Positions 12,883-20,833 of a stretch of DNA of 64,000 nucleotides are shown piece after piece (the first letter of the stretch is position 1; every line of letters begins with the position of its first letter). Source of the stretch: Allochromatium humboldtianum (GTDB lineage: Bacteria > Pseudomonadota > Gammaproteobacteria > Chromatiales > Chromatiaceae). The stretch is from assembly GCF_013385175.1 (NCBI RefSeq), contig NZ_JABZEO010000003.1:62001-126000 (forward strand). The letters run 5' to 3'. The notes beneath the pieces are model-generated. The model had not been told where the DNA came from. It made no database searches and was given only the letters and a program-made list of their open reading frames with translations. A program made the translations under genes and the position numbers.

Positions 12883-13554
12883 CTAAAGTCCCAGTTCGTC
12901 GAGCAGACTCTGATCGACGAGCGTCTGATTGCTCGTGCTCGCCAGTGTCTCCTGCCGGCCGACTTCCTCGACGATGCGGTCCGGATCGATCTCCTCGCGC
13001 TCGAACTCATGCAGCTGGATGAACTCGGTGCGATCCATCGCCAGCTCCATGTAGAAGACGTTGCGATTGGCGGTCGAGAAGGAGACGCGCCGTGCCTGGG
13101 CGCGATCCAGATTGGTGTCGATACTGACCACCACCTCCTTGTTGATGGTGAGCATCTTGGGCTGGTTCTGATTGATCGAGACCAGCAGCTCACTGCCCAC
13201 GTTGCCCGTGAAATCCCCGACGATCTGATTCATCAGCTCACCGAGCATGTTGCCGACCTCTTCGGACGTATGCTGGGTGGCCAGCTCGGACTCGGGCATC
13301 CCCATACTCATCATGTAGGCGCGATAGAGCTCCATGGCCGCCGGCGCGGAGAAGTTGATGATGACCAGGCCCGAAAAGCTGCCGTCGAAGAGCACGAAGC
13401 AGCCGATGTCCGGTCGCAGACAGGTGCGTGTGATCTTCTGCACCATGGGTGAATAGGTGAGCTGGGTCTGGGTGGCGACCGAGAGTACCTTCTTCACGGA
13501 GGTGCACAGCATCAGCAACACGTCATCGGTCGAGATCGCTTTTGTCTTTGCCAC
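12883..13554 (-). CDS. CheX-like DUF3334 family protein
   Basis: This 223-residue protein starts at a GTG (VAKTKAISTDDVLLMLC) preceded by AGGAA at nine bases. The frame continues upstream, but there it is antisense-like Arg-rich sequence overlapping the next gene, so the longer version is rejected. The middle region (SEEVGNMLGELMNQIVGDF) resembles the conserved helix of CheC/CheX/FliY phosphatases, and the whole matches the DUF3334 family as I recall it. A chemotaxis- or receiver-linked role is therefore likely, but catalysis is unproven. It lies 83 bp downstream of the BLUF-containing GGDEF/EAL gene on the same strand and may be co-expressed with it. Confidence 0.7.
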   Translation of the reverse strand: MAKTKAISTDDVLLMLCTSVKKVLSVATQTQLTYSPMVQKITRTCLRPDIGCFVLFDGSFSGLVIINFSAPAAMELYRAYMMSMGMPESELATQHTSEEVGNMLGELMNQIVGDFTGNVGSELLVSINQNQPKMLTINKEVVVSIDTNLDRAQARRVSFSTANRNVFYMELAMDRTEFIQLHEFEREEIDPDRIVEEVGRQETLASTSNQTLVDQSLLDELGL

Positions 13555-13637
13555 GGGTCTTGGTTCCTGAATGGGTCGGTGGTGTACGAAAAAGGCGAAA
13601 CTAGGCCGCCGGGTCATACAGTACGCCAATTCGGCGT

Positions 13638-16600
13638 TCAGCGTCGCGGATCGTCCCGGCCCCCATCCCAGCTCGTCGGAAGCTGACTGGTATCCGGCGC
13701 GAAGGCCGCGATGAAGTTGTAACAGACGCGCGGATCCTCGGCCATTTCGAGAAAGTCGATCGTCCGCCCATTGTGGCCCTTGAGGAACTGGGCATGGGTG
13801 ATGTGCTCCATGTCGCGGAAGCCCATGCTCCAGCCGACGAAGGCCCGCTGCTGGATGCCGCCCTCGAAGACGATCCGCAGGCCGTGATGACGCGGATCGC
13901 GCCGGATCTGCTCCAGCAGCGCCCGAACCCGCGCGCGCTGCCCCTCGATGATCTGCATGAAGGATTCGTTGAAATAGAGCAGGAATCCCGTGATGCCCTG
14001 GGCACGATTGGATTCGCGCGCCTTTTCGAGCAGGGTCCGCAGTTCGGACGCGCTCATGGGCCGGCTGGCCTGGCTGACATAGAGCAGCGAATAGAGATCG
14101 TCCGAGCTGGCCAGACGCCCGGCGACGCTGGACTCGTGCAGCAGGGCGAGAAACTCCTCGGGCGGCAGCGGGCGATAGAAATGGAACCCCTGCACGTAGT
14201 CGCACCCCAGATCACGCAGATAGCCGAACTGACTGGCGTTCTCCACCCCCTCGGCGATCACCTTGAGGTTCATGGCGCGCGCCATGCTGCAAACGGCATG
14301 CACGATGGCGCGGCTGTCGTGGCGCTTGTCGAGTCCGTCGACGAACTCGCGGTCGATCTTGAGCTTGCTCAAGGGCAGGCGCAGCAGTTGCGCCAAGGAG
14401 GAATAGCCGGTGCCGAAGTCATCGACCGCCACCCGCAGCCCCAGTCCGGCGAGCTGGTTCAGCACGCTGAGGTTGAAGATGACGTCGCTCATCAGCGAGG
14501 TCTCGGTCAGCTCCAGCAGGATGCGTTCGGGATCGGCGCCGGTCTCGGCCAGCATGCCCCTGAACTCCTCGACCAGGGCCTCGTCGTTGAGCTGGCGCGC
14601 CGAGACGTTGACGCTCACATAGGGCGCCTCGACGCCGAACTGGTCGCGCCACTGGCGTTCGGCCAGACAGGCCTGACGGAAGACCCACTTGCCGATCGGC
14701 ACGATCGAGCCGCTCATCTCGGCGATGGGCACGAAATGCGCCGGGGAGACCTCGCCTCCGCTCGGGAACCAGCGCAACAGGAGTTCGGCGCCGCGAATGA
14801 TCTGGCTCTGGGCACAGAGGATGGGCTGGAACCGGACCTGGAACTCGTCGCGTTCGATGGCCTGACGCAGACCGTTGATGATGTCGAGCCGCCGCCGCGC
14901 CTGTTCGTGGATCTCCTCGCTGAAGAAACGCCAGCCGTCGCGGCCCTGCTCCTTGGCCTGATACATGGCCGCATCGGCATTGCGCAGCAGATCGTCGGCA
15001 CTGTGGGTGGTGCCGTGACCGATGGCCAGACCGATGCTGGCGGAGGCGAACAGACGCCGTCCCGAGAGCGTCACGGGTTCGCGCAGCAGGTCGTTGAGCC
15101 GGTCGGCGAGGTTGGCGACCGCCGCCGGACTCTCGACATGATCGCAGAGCACCACGAACTCGTCGCCGCCGAGCCGGCCGATGGTGTCGCCCGGACGCAC
15201 ATGATCGACCAGACGCTGCGCGACCGTCTTGAGCAGCTCGTCGCCGGCCTGATGGCCGTGGCTGTCGTTGACGAGCTTGAAGCCGTCGAGATCGATGAAC
15301 AGCAGCGCCACACTCTGTCCCTGTTGCTTCGAGCGCCGCAGGGCGCGCTCCAGACGCTCTTGGATCATCGCCCGGTTGGGCAGGCCGGTGAGTGGGTCGT
15401 GAATGGCATTCCAGACCAGCTCCTCCTCGGCGAGCCGGCGCTCGGTGACATCGAGGATGGTCGCCACCATCACCCAGCGGCCCTCGACCTGGATCTTGGA
15501 CAGCGAGATCTCGACCGGAAAGGTCGAGCCGTCCTTGCGATAGCCGCTGAGTTCGGAGCGCTCGCTCATGCGCCGGTCGTATGCCGATCCATGCAGGAAG
15601 CGCTCGACATGCAGCACATGGGTGCGACGGAACGACGGCGGGATCAGCTCCTGGAGCGGCAACCCGATCAGCTCCCGGATCGCATAGCCGAACATCTCGG
15701 CGATGCGTCGATTGGCCTCGACGATGACCCCGTCGGCACTGACGGCCAGCACACCGACATCGATGCTGGCCAGGATACGGTCGGTGGCGCCGGGCGCGCG
15801 TGCCGGCAGACCCACCTCCCCCTGCACGGTATCGACGGCCAGCGGGGGGATCTCCGGCAGCGACGGCATGACCGGCCCCGTGACTTGACGATAACGCTCG
15901 GGGATATGCGGCGGCAGACATCCGAAGGTGGTGACGATCTCGAAGCGGCCCTCGAAGGTGGCCCGCGCCAGATAGGTGTTGACGTGCGCATGATGGGTCG
16001 CCGGGTCCATGCGCACCCGGCCCTGCGGTCCTTCGATCTCGATGTGCTCCAGCGCATCGAGCAGCGCCTGGGTCTCCAGCGAACCGGCCTGATTGGCGGC
16101 GCGGGCGAAGGCATGTACGCACAGATACACGCCCTCGCCGAAATTGGTCAGCACGCCATTGCCGTCGGGCCAGATCCCCGAGACCCCGGGGAGTGCGGCC
16201 AGCGCCGTCAGATAGCGCTGGTTGGCCGGGGTGTCGAGCTCCATGAAATAGGTATTGCAGGAATAGAAGCCCTCGCGCACCTCGGGCGCGAGCGTGGCGG
16301 CCATGGCCTCGTCGTAATGCCCCATGACCACGGCCATGCGTCGTTTGAGTCCGAGTTGGGAGAAGCGCGTCAGCAACCGCGCCTGCTCGGCGCCGGCGAA
16401 ATAGGGCACGAACACGTCCGCGCCCGAGCGGCGCACGCGATCGAGGAGCTTGTCGATCGGCGCGCTCCCCAGCGGCAGATATTCCTCGCCCACCACGTCG
16501 CCGCCGAGGTCGCGCAGGGCGCGCGTGGCCGCGTCGATCGAGCCGCGCGGCCATTCGTAGTTGCTGCCGGCGAAGAACATCTTGGGTCCGATCGCGCGCG

Positions 16601-17012
16601 CCATGTAGGGGATCATGCGCTCGATCTGCTGATTGGGCAGGGCGGCGAAATGGAAGAAGTAGCGACTCTGGATGCTGCCCTCGTAGAACGAGAAGTTCAG
16701 ATAGGGCGCCTGACGCGCCTCGGCGACCTGGCTGGCCACGGCGATGCGCGAGTTGGAGAGCAGATTGCCGATCAGGGCCGTGCAGCCGTGTTCGTCGAGC
16801 AGACGCTCGGCGGCGGGCACGGCGGTCTCCGGCAGGCTGCCGTCGTCCTCGACGATCAGTTCCAACCGGCGGCCCAGGACACCGCCGGCGGCATTGACCT
16901 CGTCACAGGCGATCCGCCCGGCCCAGGCGATCTCCTGTCCGTAGATGGAGACCAGGCCGGTCAGCGGACTCATGAGTCCCAGTCGAATCGGTTTGGCTGT
17001 GGAGTCGGTCAT
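13638..17012 (-). CDS. Periplasmic-binding-like / PAS / GGDEF / EAL / BLUF multidomain protein
   Basis: A 1124-residue protein with five modules. Residues about 8-370 form a type I periplasmic-binding (AmiC/UrtA/LivJ-like) domain; there is no signal peptide or membrane helix, so it is probably cytoplasmic. PAS is at about 408-527. GGDEF is at about 535-695, with intact GGDEF at 615-619 and an inhibitory RPGD I-site at 606-609. EAL is at about 710-955, with EAL reading E743-L-L but ELTET, DDFGTG, K885 and EGVE present, so phosphodiesterase activity is plausible. BLUF is at about 971-1075, with the flavin-site Tyr978, Asn1002, Gln1020 and Trp1061/Met1063. BLUF domains bind FAD and sense blue light. 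The protein could couple a small ligand and light to c-di-GMP turnover. A CheX-like gene follows downstream. Confidence 0.9.
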   Translation of the reverse strand: MTDSTAKPIRLGLMSPLTGLVSIYGQEIAWAGRIACDEVNAAGGVLGRRLELIVEDDGSLPETAVPAAERLLDEHGCTALIGNLLSNSRIAVASQVAEARQAPYLNFSFYEGSIQSRYFFHFAALPNQQIERMIPYMARAIGPKMFFAGSNYEWPRGSIDAATRALRDLGGDVVGEEYLPLGSAPIDKLLDRVRRSGADVFVPYFAGAEQARLLTRFSQLGLKRRMAVVMGHYDEAMAATLAPEVREGFYSCNTYFMELDTPANQRYLTALAALPGVSGIWPDGNGVLTNFGEGVYLCVHAFARAANQAGSLETQALLDALEHIEIEGPQGRVRMDPATHHAHVNTYLARATFEGRFEIVTTFGCLPPHIPERYRQVTGPVMPSLPEIPPLAVDTVQGEVGLPARAPGATDRILASIDVGVLAVSADGVIVEANRRIAEMFGYAIRELIGLPLQELIPPSFRRTHVLHVERFLHGSAYDRRMSERSELSGYRKDGSTFPVEISLSKIQVEGRWVMVATILDVTERRLAEEELVWNAIHDPLTGLPNRAMIQERLERALRRSKQQGQSVALLFIDLDGFKLVNDSHGHQAGDELLKTVAQRLVDHVRPGDTIGRLGGDEFVVLCDHVESPAAVANLADRLNDLLREPVTLSGRRLFASASIGLAIGHGTTHSADDLLRNADAAMYQAKEQGRDGWRFFSEEIHEQARRRLDIINGLRQAIERDEFQVRFQPILCAQSQIIRGAELLLRWFPSGGEVSPAHFVPIAEMSGSIVPIGKWVFRQACLAERQWRDQFGVEAPYVSVNVSARQLNDEALVEEFRGMLAETGADPERILLELTETSLMSDVIFNLSVLNQLAGLGLRVAVDDFGTGYSSLAQLLRLPLSKLKIDREFVDGLDKRHDSRAIVHAVCSMARAMNLKVIAEGVENASQFGYLRDLGCDYVQGFHFYRPLPPEEFLALLHESSVAGRLASSDDLYSLLYVSQASRPMSASELRTLLEKARESNRAQGITGFLLYFNESFMQIIEGQRARVRALLEQIRRDPRHHGLRIVFEGGIQQRAFVGWSMGFRDMEHITHAQFLKGHNGRTIDFLEMAEDPRVCYNFIAAFAPDTSQLPTSWDGGRDDPRR

Positions 17013-17148
17013 GGATCGTCCAGGCAGGGCGCGGCCAGGGTCGGCTCTGGCCTCGAAGCGTTATCGAGGTGAAGAAGTACCAGGAGAGGATTATAGGCAA
17101 CTTGACCGTGTCTGGTTCGTCAGTGTGTCGATTATGAAAAAATGTCGA

Positions 17149-17185
17149 TTTCGTTAAGATCCGAAGACAATTTGGTTAAGATTCG
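17149..17185 (+). promoter_or_regulatory. Direct repeat upstream of the LTA-synthase-like gene
   Basis: Two copies of a 15-mer, TTTCGTTAAGATCCG at 17149-17163 and TTTGGTTAAGATTCG at 17171-17185, match at 13 of 15 positions and start 22 bp apart, about two helical turns. They lie in an unusually A+T-rich patch 55-90 bp before the ATG at 17240. This is the geometry expected for a response regulator of the OmpR family binding one face of DNA. The factor is unknown and no clear -35/-10 pair is seen. Confidence 0.35.
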
Positions 17186-17239
17186 CTAGCATTTCGAGTG
17201 GATACAGGCCTTTGCCCCTCTTTGCCGGACTCCCACTCC

Positions 17240-19138
17240 ATGAAATCGGTGCTCTCGTTCGTTCGTGCCCATTCGCGCGTCCTGTCCTGGTGCGCGGCGC
17301 TCGTGTTCGTGCTCGTCTGGCACTGGCTGGCCATCCGGGCCGGCGGCCACTTCCTCCAGGTCGAACCCTGGGACTCGGCTTACACCCGTGATCTCGTCGC
17401 CCATCTGCTGCTCGGCGCGGTGCTGTTCGCGATCGCCCGCTCGCTGACGTGCTTCATGATCGCCGCCACGGCCGTCTTCGGTGTGCTGACCTTCGGCAAC
17501 GCCATGAAGCTCTCGACCCTGGGCGCGCCCGTGATGCCGGACGACTTCGCGGCGGCGCGCAACATGTTCCTGCTGCTCGACGGCTGGTCGCTGGTCGGGG
17601 CCGTGCTGCTGGTGGCCGTGCCGACCCTGCTGCTCGTCTGGTCGGTCGACTGGAAACGTCGCTGGACCTGGGCCAATCTGGCACTCATCGGTGCAGCCGT
17701 CGGACTGGTCATCAGCTTTCCGGCCGATCTGGTGCGGGTGATGGATCAGCACTTCGGGCATTCCGTCTGGAATCAACCGGCGAACTATCAGTCGCGCGGC
17801 CTGCCGATCCATCTGCTCCAGGAGACCACGCGCGCGCTGTCGCGGCGTGTGCCGCCGCCGACGGCGCCTGAGGTCGATCAGGCACTGCGGCTGGTGGCGG
17901 GCGAGCGGACCGGCGAGTTCGTCAAGGTCGTGCAGAACACCGCCGGCGCCGGCTTTGCCCAACCCAAGCGCAATCTGCACATGATCGTCCTGGAGTCCTT
18001 CTGGGATCCGATGGCGCTGACCGCCTCGCGGCTCTCGGCCGATCCGCTCGACCCCGAGTTTCGTCGGCTCTGGGCGCAGGCCGGACACTCGCACCTGCTC
18101 GCGCCTGTCTTCGGCGGCTATACGGCCAACACCGAGTTCGAGATCCTGTGCGGCTTCCCGGTGACGGCCGACAACGTCTTCTTCGAGACCGGACTCAAGC
18201 GCGACGTGCCCTGTCTGCCTGCGCACTTGGGCGAGGCCGGCTACCACAGTCTCGCCTCGCATCCGAATGCGGCGTCTTTCTGGAACCGGGTCAATGCCTA
18301 TCGGCGCCTCGGCTTCGAGACCTACTGGACCGATCGCGACTTCGCGCTCGACGACATGAACCAGGCCTTTCTCAGCGACGCCTCGCTCTACCGGCAGGTC
18401 ATGGAGCGGCTCGGTACGACGCTCGGCGGCCCGCGTCCGGTGTTCGACTATCTGCTGACCTATTTCGGCCATCTGCCCTACCCGCTCAACGAGCGCCGCC
18501 CGGCGGTCATCACGGCGGCCGAGGGGCACGAGGTCGTCGCCGCCTATGCCAATACGCTCTATTACAAGTCGCGTGAACTCATGGCCTTCCTGCGCGAGCT
18601 GCGCGCGGCCGATCCGGACGGCCTGATCGTGCTCTTCGGCGACCATCTGCCGGCACTGACGCCGAACTTCGGCGGCTATACCGAATCCGGTCTGCTGGCC
18701 AGACAGCGCGGCGAGTTCACCGACCCCATGTTCCGCACCCTGGTCGAGACGCCGCTCATCCTGATCGATGGGGAGCGCGGGCCTGTGGCGGTCGGTGATA
18801 TCCCGGCCTATCAACTGCCGGCGCTACTGCTCGACCGGCTCGGCGATCAGCGTCCGAGCATCCTCAAGCTGGCCGCGCAAACCGGCGAGTCCGGGCGCAT
18901 CCGTCCGCTGCCCGGCGTTCACCTCGTCGTCGAGGCCGGCGCGGACGGGGATCGGGTCTGTCGCGGCGCCGAGACCGACGCCGCCGCGTGCAGTGAGTCG
19001 GCACGCCGGCTCCAGGCCGTCGAGACCCTGCGTACCGATCTCTTCAGCGGTGAGCAGCACGCCTTGCTCGAACTGCAACTACCCAGCCGCCGCTTCCGCG
19101 CCGCCGCTGTTCAGTCTGGTTCGCAAACGCCGCTGTGA
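17240..19138 (+). CDS. LTA-synthase-like membrane sulfatase-fold transferase
   Basis: A 632-residue protein from the ATG at 17240; a GTG at 17198 would add 14 residues but has no better ribosome site. Five N-terminal membrane helices (within about residues 10-190) precede a large extracytoplasmic alkaline-phosphatase-fold domain, the layout of LtaS and OpgB. Likely metal and nucleophile residues are the Glu of VLESFWDP, the Thr of GGYTANTEFE and the Asp-His of LFGDHLPAL. In Gram-negatives such enzymes add phosphoglycerol or phosphoethanolamine to periplasmic glucans, lipid A or glycans; the acceptor here is unknown. Two direct repeats upstream suggest regulated expression. The gene stands alone between the BLUF gene and a toxin-antitoxin pair. 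Confidence 0.8.
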   Translation: MKSVLSFVRAHSRVLSWCAALVFVLVWHWLAIRAGGHFLQVEPWDSAYTRDLVAHLLLGAVLFAIARSLTCFMIAATAVFGVLTFGNAMKLSTLGAPVMPDDFAAARNMFLLLDGWSLVGAVLLVAVPTLLLVWSVDWKRRWTWANLALIGAAVGLVISFPADLVRVMDQHFGHSVWNQPANYQSRGLPIHLLQETTRALSRRVPPPTAPEVDQALRLVAGERTGEFVKVVQNTAGAGFAQPKRNLHMIVLESFWDPMALTASRLSADPLDPEFRRLWAQAGHSHLLAPVFGGYTANTEFEILCGFPVTADNVFFETGLKRDVPCLPAHLGEAGYHSLASHPNAASFWNRVNAYRRLGFETYWTDRDFALDDMNQAFLSDASLYRQVMERLGTTLGGPRPVFDYLLTYFGHLPYPLNERRPAVITAAEGHEVVAAYANTLYYKSRELMAFLRELRAADPDGLIVLFGDHLPALTPNFGGYTESGLLARQRGEFTDPMFRTLVETPLILIDGERGPVAVGDIPAYQLPALLLDRLGDQRPSILKLAAQTGESGRIRPLPGVHLVVEAGADGDRVCRGAETDAAACSESARRLQAVETLRTDLFSGEQHALLELQLPSRRFRAAAVQSGSQTPL

Positions 19139-19155
19139 TCTGAAGTGATGGTTCA

Positions 19156-19184
19156 TTGACATCATGCCGGCTTGATGTCATAAC
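19156..19184 (+). promoter_or_regulatory. Toxin-antitoxin promoter with embedded palindromic operator
   Basis: A perfect -35 TTGACA (19156-19161), a 17-bp spacer and a -10-like CATAAC (19179-19184) lie directly before the toxin ATG at 19191. An 8-bp inverted repeat, TGACATCA (19157-19164) and TGATGTCA (19173-19180) with an 8-bp spacer, spans from the -35 into the -10. A repressor there would block RNA polymerase, as in autoregulated toxin-antitoxin operons. A direct repeat CATCATGC(C/T)GG at 19160-19170 and 19187-19197 adds a second possible contact. The expected start point is at or next to the A of the ATG. Confidence 0.65.
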
Positions 19185-19190
19185 TCCATC

Positions 19191-19466
19191 ATGCTGGCGA
19201 CCCTGATCCAAAAAGAGCGATTCGATCTGGCTGACGATCGCTTCGTCAGCGTGTCGATCTTCGAGCTTCCGGCGCCCTTGCCCGGAAGCTCGCACCGCTA
19301 CAAGTACCGCTTGGCATTGGTCGTCGATGGCGTTTGCCTGTTGCGCTACGACAACGAAGCGGGAAAAGGCGACCACAAACATCTCGGGGAGCGCGAGCTT
19401 CCCTATTCATTCACCGATCCGGATCGGCTGATCGACGACTTTTGGGTCGATGTCGGCCGTCTGTGA
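19191..19466 (+). CDS. TumE-family (DUF6516) toxin of a toxin-antitoxin pair
   Basis: This 91-residue protein contains PLPGSSHRYKYRLALVV followed by LLRYDNEAGKGDHKH, the conserved core of the TumE/DUF6516 toxin family as I recall it. The HRYKYRL and RYDNE-GKGDH stretches are probably the active surface. The biochemical activity of the family is not firmly known to me. Its stop (TGA, 19464-19466) overlaps the ribosome site of the antitoxin gene, so the two are translationally coupled, toxin first. The toxin ATG has no Shine-Dalgarno and sits at the predicted transcription start, suggesting a leaderless message. Confidence 0.7.
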   Translation: MLATLIQKERFDLADDRFVSVSIFELPAPLPGSSHRYKYRLALVVDGVCLLRYDNEAGKGDHKHLGERELPYSFTDPDRLIDDFWVDVGRL

Positions 19467-19476
19467 GGAGAACGCC

Positions 19477-19821
19477 GTGAGCACACTCATCATCGGCGTG
19501 TCTGACATCGAATCCGTCAAAGCACGCATGAAGGCCGCGTTTCGCGGCGAACCCCAAGGCTGCCGGTACTCGTTTCGCAGCGAGGAACGCTTGCTGGCCA
19601 CGCTCAACCCCAATCGCTGGGCCATCCTGTGCGCGCTCACGGGGGCCGGGCCGCTGGGGGTACGTGAAGTGGCACGGCGCGTGGAGCGCGACATCAAGGG
19701 CGTCCACAGCGATGTCCAGGTGTTGCTGACCTGCGGGCTGCTCGACAAGACGCCCGAGGGCAAGCTGTCGTTTCCGTATGAGGCCGTGCAGGTCGAGTTG
19801 AGCTACAGTGCGGCAGCCTGA
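19477..19821 (+). CDS. HTH DNA-binding antitoxin (HVO_A0114/MarR-like)
   Basis: This 114-residue protein starts at GTG 19477, because AGGAG at 19466-19470 lies six bases upstream; a longer version from 19450 would sit inside the toxin gene. Residues about 40-105 form a winged helix-turn-helix: LNPNRWAILCALTGAGPLGVREVARRVERDIKGVHSDVQVL is the typical pattern of the HVO_A0114 family. It probably binds the palindrome before the toxin gene and neutralises the toxin. The next gene, dusA, starts 16 bp after its stop and may be partly driven by the same promoter. Confidence 0.7.
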   Translation: MSTLIIGVSDIESVKARMKAAFRGEPQGCRYSFRSEERLLATLNPNRWAILCALTGAGPLGVREVARRVERDIKGVHSDVQVLLTCGLLDKTPEGKLSFPYEAVQVELSYSAAA

Positions 19822-19837
19822 GGTCGAAGATCCAATC

Positions 19838-20833
19838 ATGACGGACGTTCCCGCTCGACGGCTCGCGCTGCAACACAACCGACGCCTATCCGTTGCTCCG
19901 ATGTTGGACTGGACCGACAGACACTGTCGCTACTTCCTGCGTCTGATCAGCCGCCACACCCTGCTCTATACCGAGATGATCACCACGGGAGCCCTGATCC
20001 ACGGCGACCGTGAGCGTTTTCTGCGCTATGACCCGACCGAGCACCCGGTCGCCCTGCAACTCGGCGGCTCCGACCCCGAAGATCTGGCGCGCTGTGCGCG
20101 GATGGCCGAGGACTGGGGCTATGACGAGATCAACCTCAACGTCGGCTGCCCGTCCGACCGGGTCCAGAACGGACGCTTCGGCGCCTGTCTCATGGCCGAG
20201 CCGGCGCTGGTGGCCGATTGCGTGACGGCGATGCGCGCGGCGGTGCGGGCGCCGGTGACGGTCAAACATCGCATCGGCATCGACGAGCGCGACAGCTATG
20301 CCGAACTCGTCGACTTCGTCGGTCGGCTGAGCGAGGCCGGTTGCGATGCCATCATCGTCCACGCGCGCAAGGCCTGGCTCAAGGGCCTGAGTCCCAAGGA
20401 GAATCGCGACATCCCGCCCCTGCGCTACGAGGTGGTGCGCGATCTCAAGCGCGACTTCCCGCATCTCCCGATCGTCATCAACGGCGGCATCGAGACCCTG
20501 GACGCGACCGTCGCGTTCCTGAACGATCTCGATGGGGTCATGATCGGACGCGCGGCCTATCACAATCCCTGGATCCTGGCCGAGGCCGATCGGCGCGTCT
20601 TCGGCGACGATCACCCCATTCCGACACGCCGGCAGGTGCTCGAAGCCTTCATCCCCTACGCCGAGCGTCAGCTCGCCGCTGGCGTGCCGATGAACGCCAT
20701 GAGCCGCCATCTGCTCGGACTCTTCCAGGGCCAGCCGGGCGCGCGTGCCTGGCGGCGGCGCATCAGCGAACAGGCCCACCGGCCGGGCGCCGGGGTCGAG
20801 GTACTCGGGTTCGGCGATCACGCACGTTCATGA
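19838..20833 (+). CDS. dusA: tRNA-dihydrouridine synthase A
   Basis: DusA uses FMN and NADPH to reduce uridine 20/20a in the tRNA D-loop. The 331-residue protein starts at the ATG at 19838 (MTDVPARRLALQHNRRLSVAPMLDWTDRHCRYF). VAPMLDWTDRHCR, ALQLGGSDPEDLA, NLNVGCPSDRVQNGRFGACLM (with the catalytic Cys in the second half), KHRIGID and VINGGIE are DusA hallmarks. VMIGRAAYHNPW near the end of the barrel is also typical. It follows the antitoxin gene by 16 bp and overlaps the transporter gene by 4 bases (ATGA). The toxin-antitoxin pair therefore appears inserted at the head of an older dusA operon. Confidence 0.93.
   Translation: MTDVPARRLALQHNRRLSVAPMLDWTDRHCRYFLRLISRHTLLYTEMITTGALIHGDRERFLRYDPTEHPVALQLGGSDPEDLARCARMAEDWGYDEINLNVGCPSDRVQNGRFGACLMAEPALVADCVTAMRAAVRAPVTVKHRIGIDERDSYAELVDFVGRLSEAGCDAIIVHARKAWLKGLSPKENRDIPPLRYEVVRDLKRDFPHLPIVINGGIETLDATVAFLNDLDGVMIGRAAYHNPWILAEADRRVFGDDHPIPTRRQVLEAFIPYAERQLAAGVPMNAMSRHLLGLFQGQPGARAWRRRISEQAHRPGAGVEVLGFGDHARS

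Noticed and set aside
12883-14205. One 440-residue protein covering the CheX-like gene and upstream DNA
   Set aside because: The first 216 codons overlap the BLUF gene out of frame and are Arg/Ala-rich; a GTG at 13554 with a ribosome site starts the conserved protein.
13773-17072. A 1099-codon open frame on the + strand antisense to the GGDEF/EAL/BLUF gene
   Set aside because: It mirrors a real gene in high-GC DNA, has Gln/His/Arg-rich composition and no recognisable domain; the - strand product has five recognisable domains with intact motifs.
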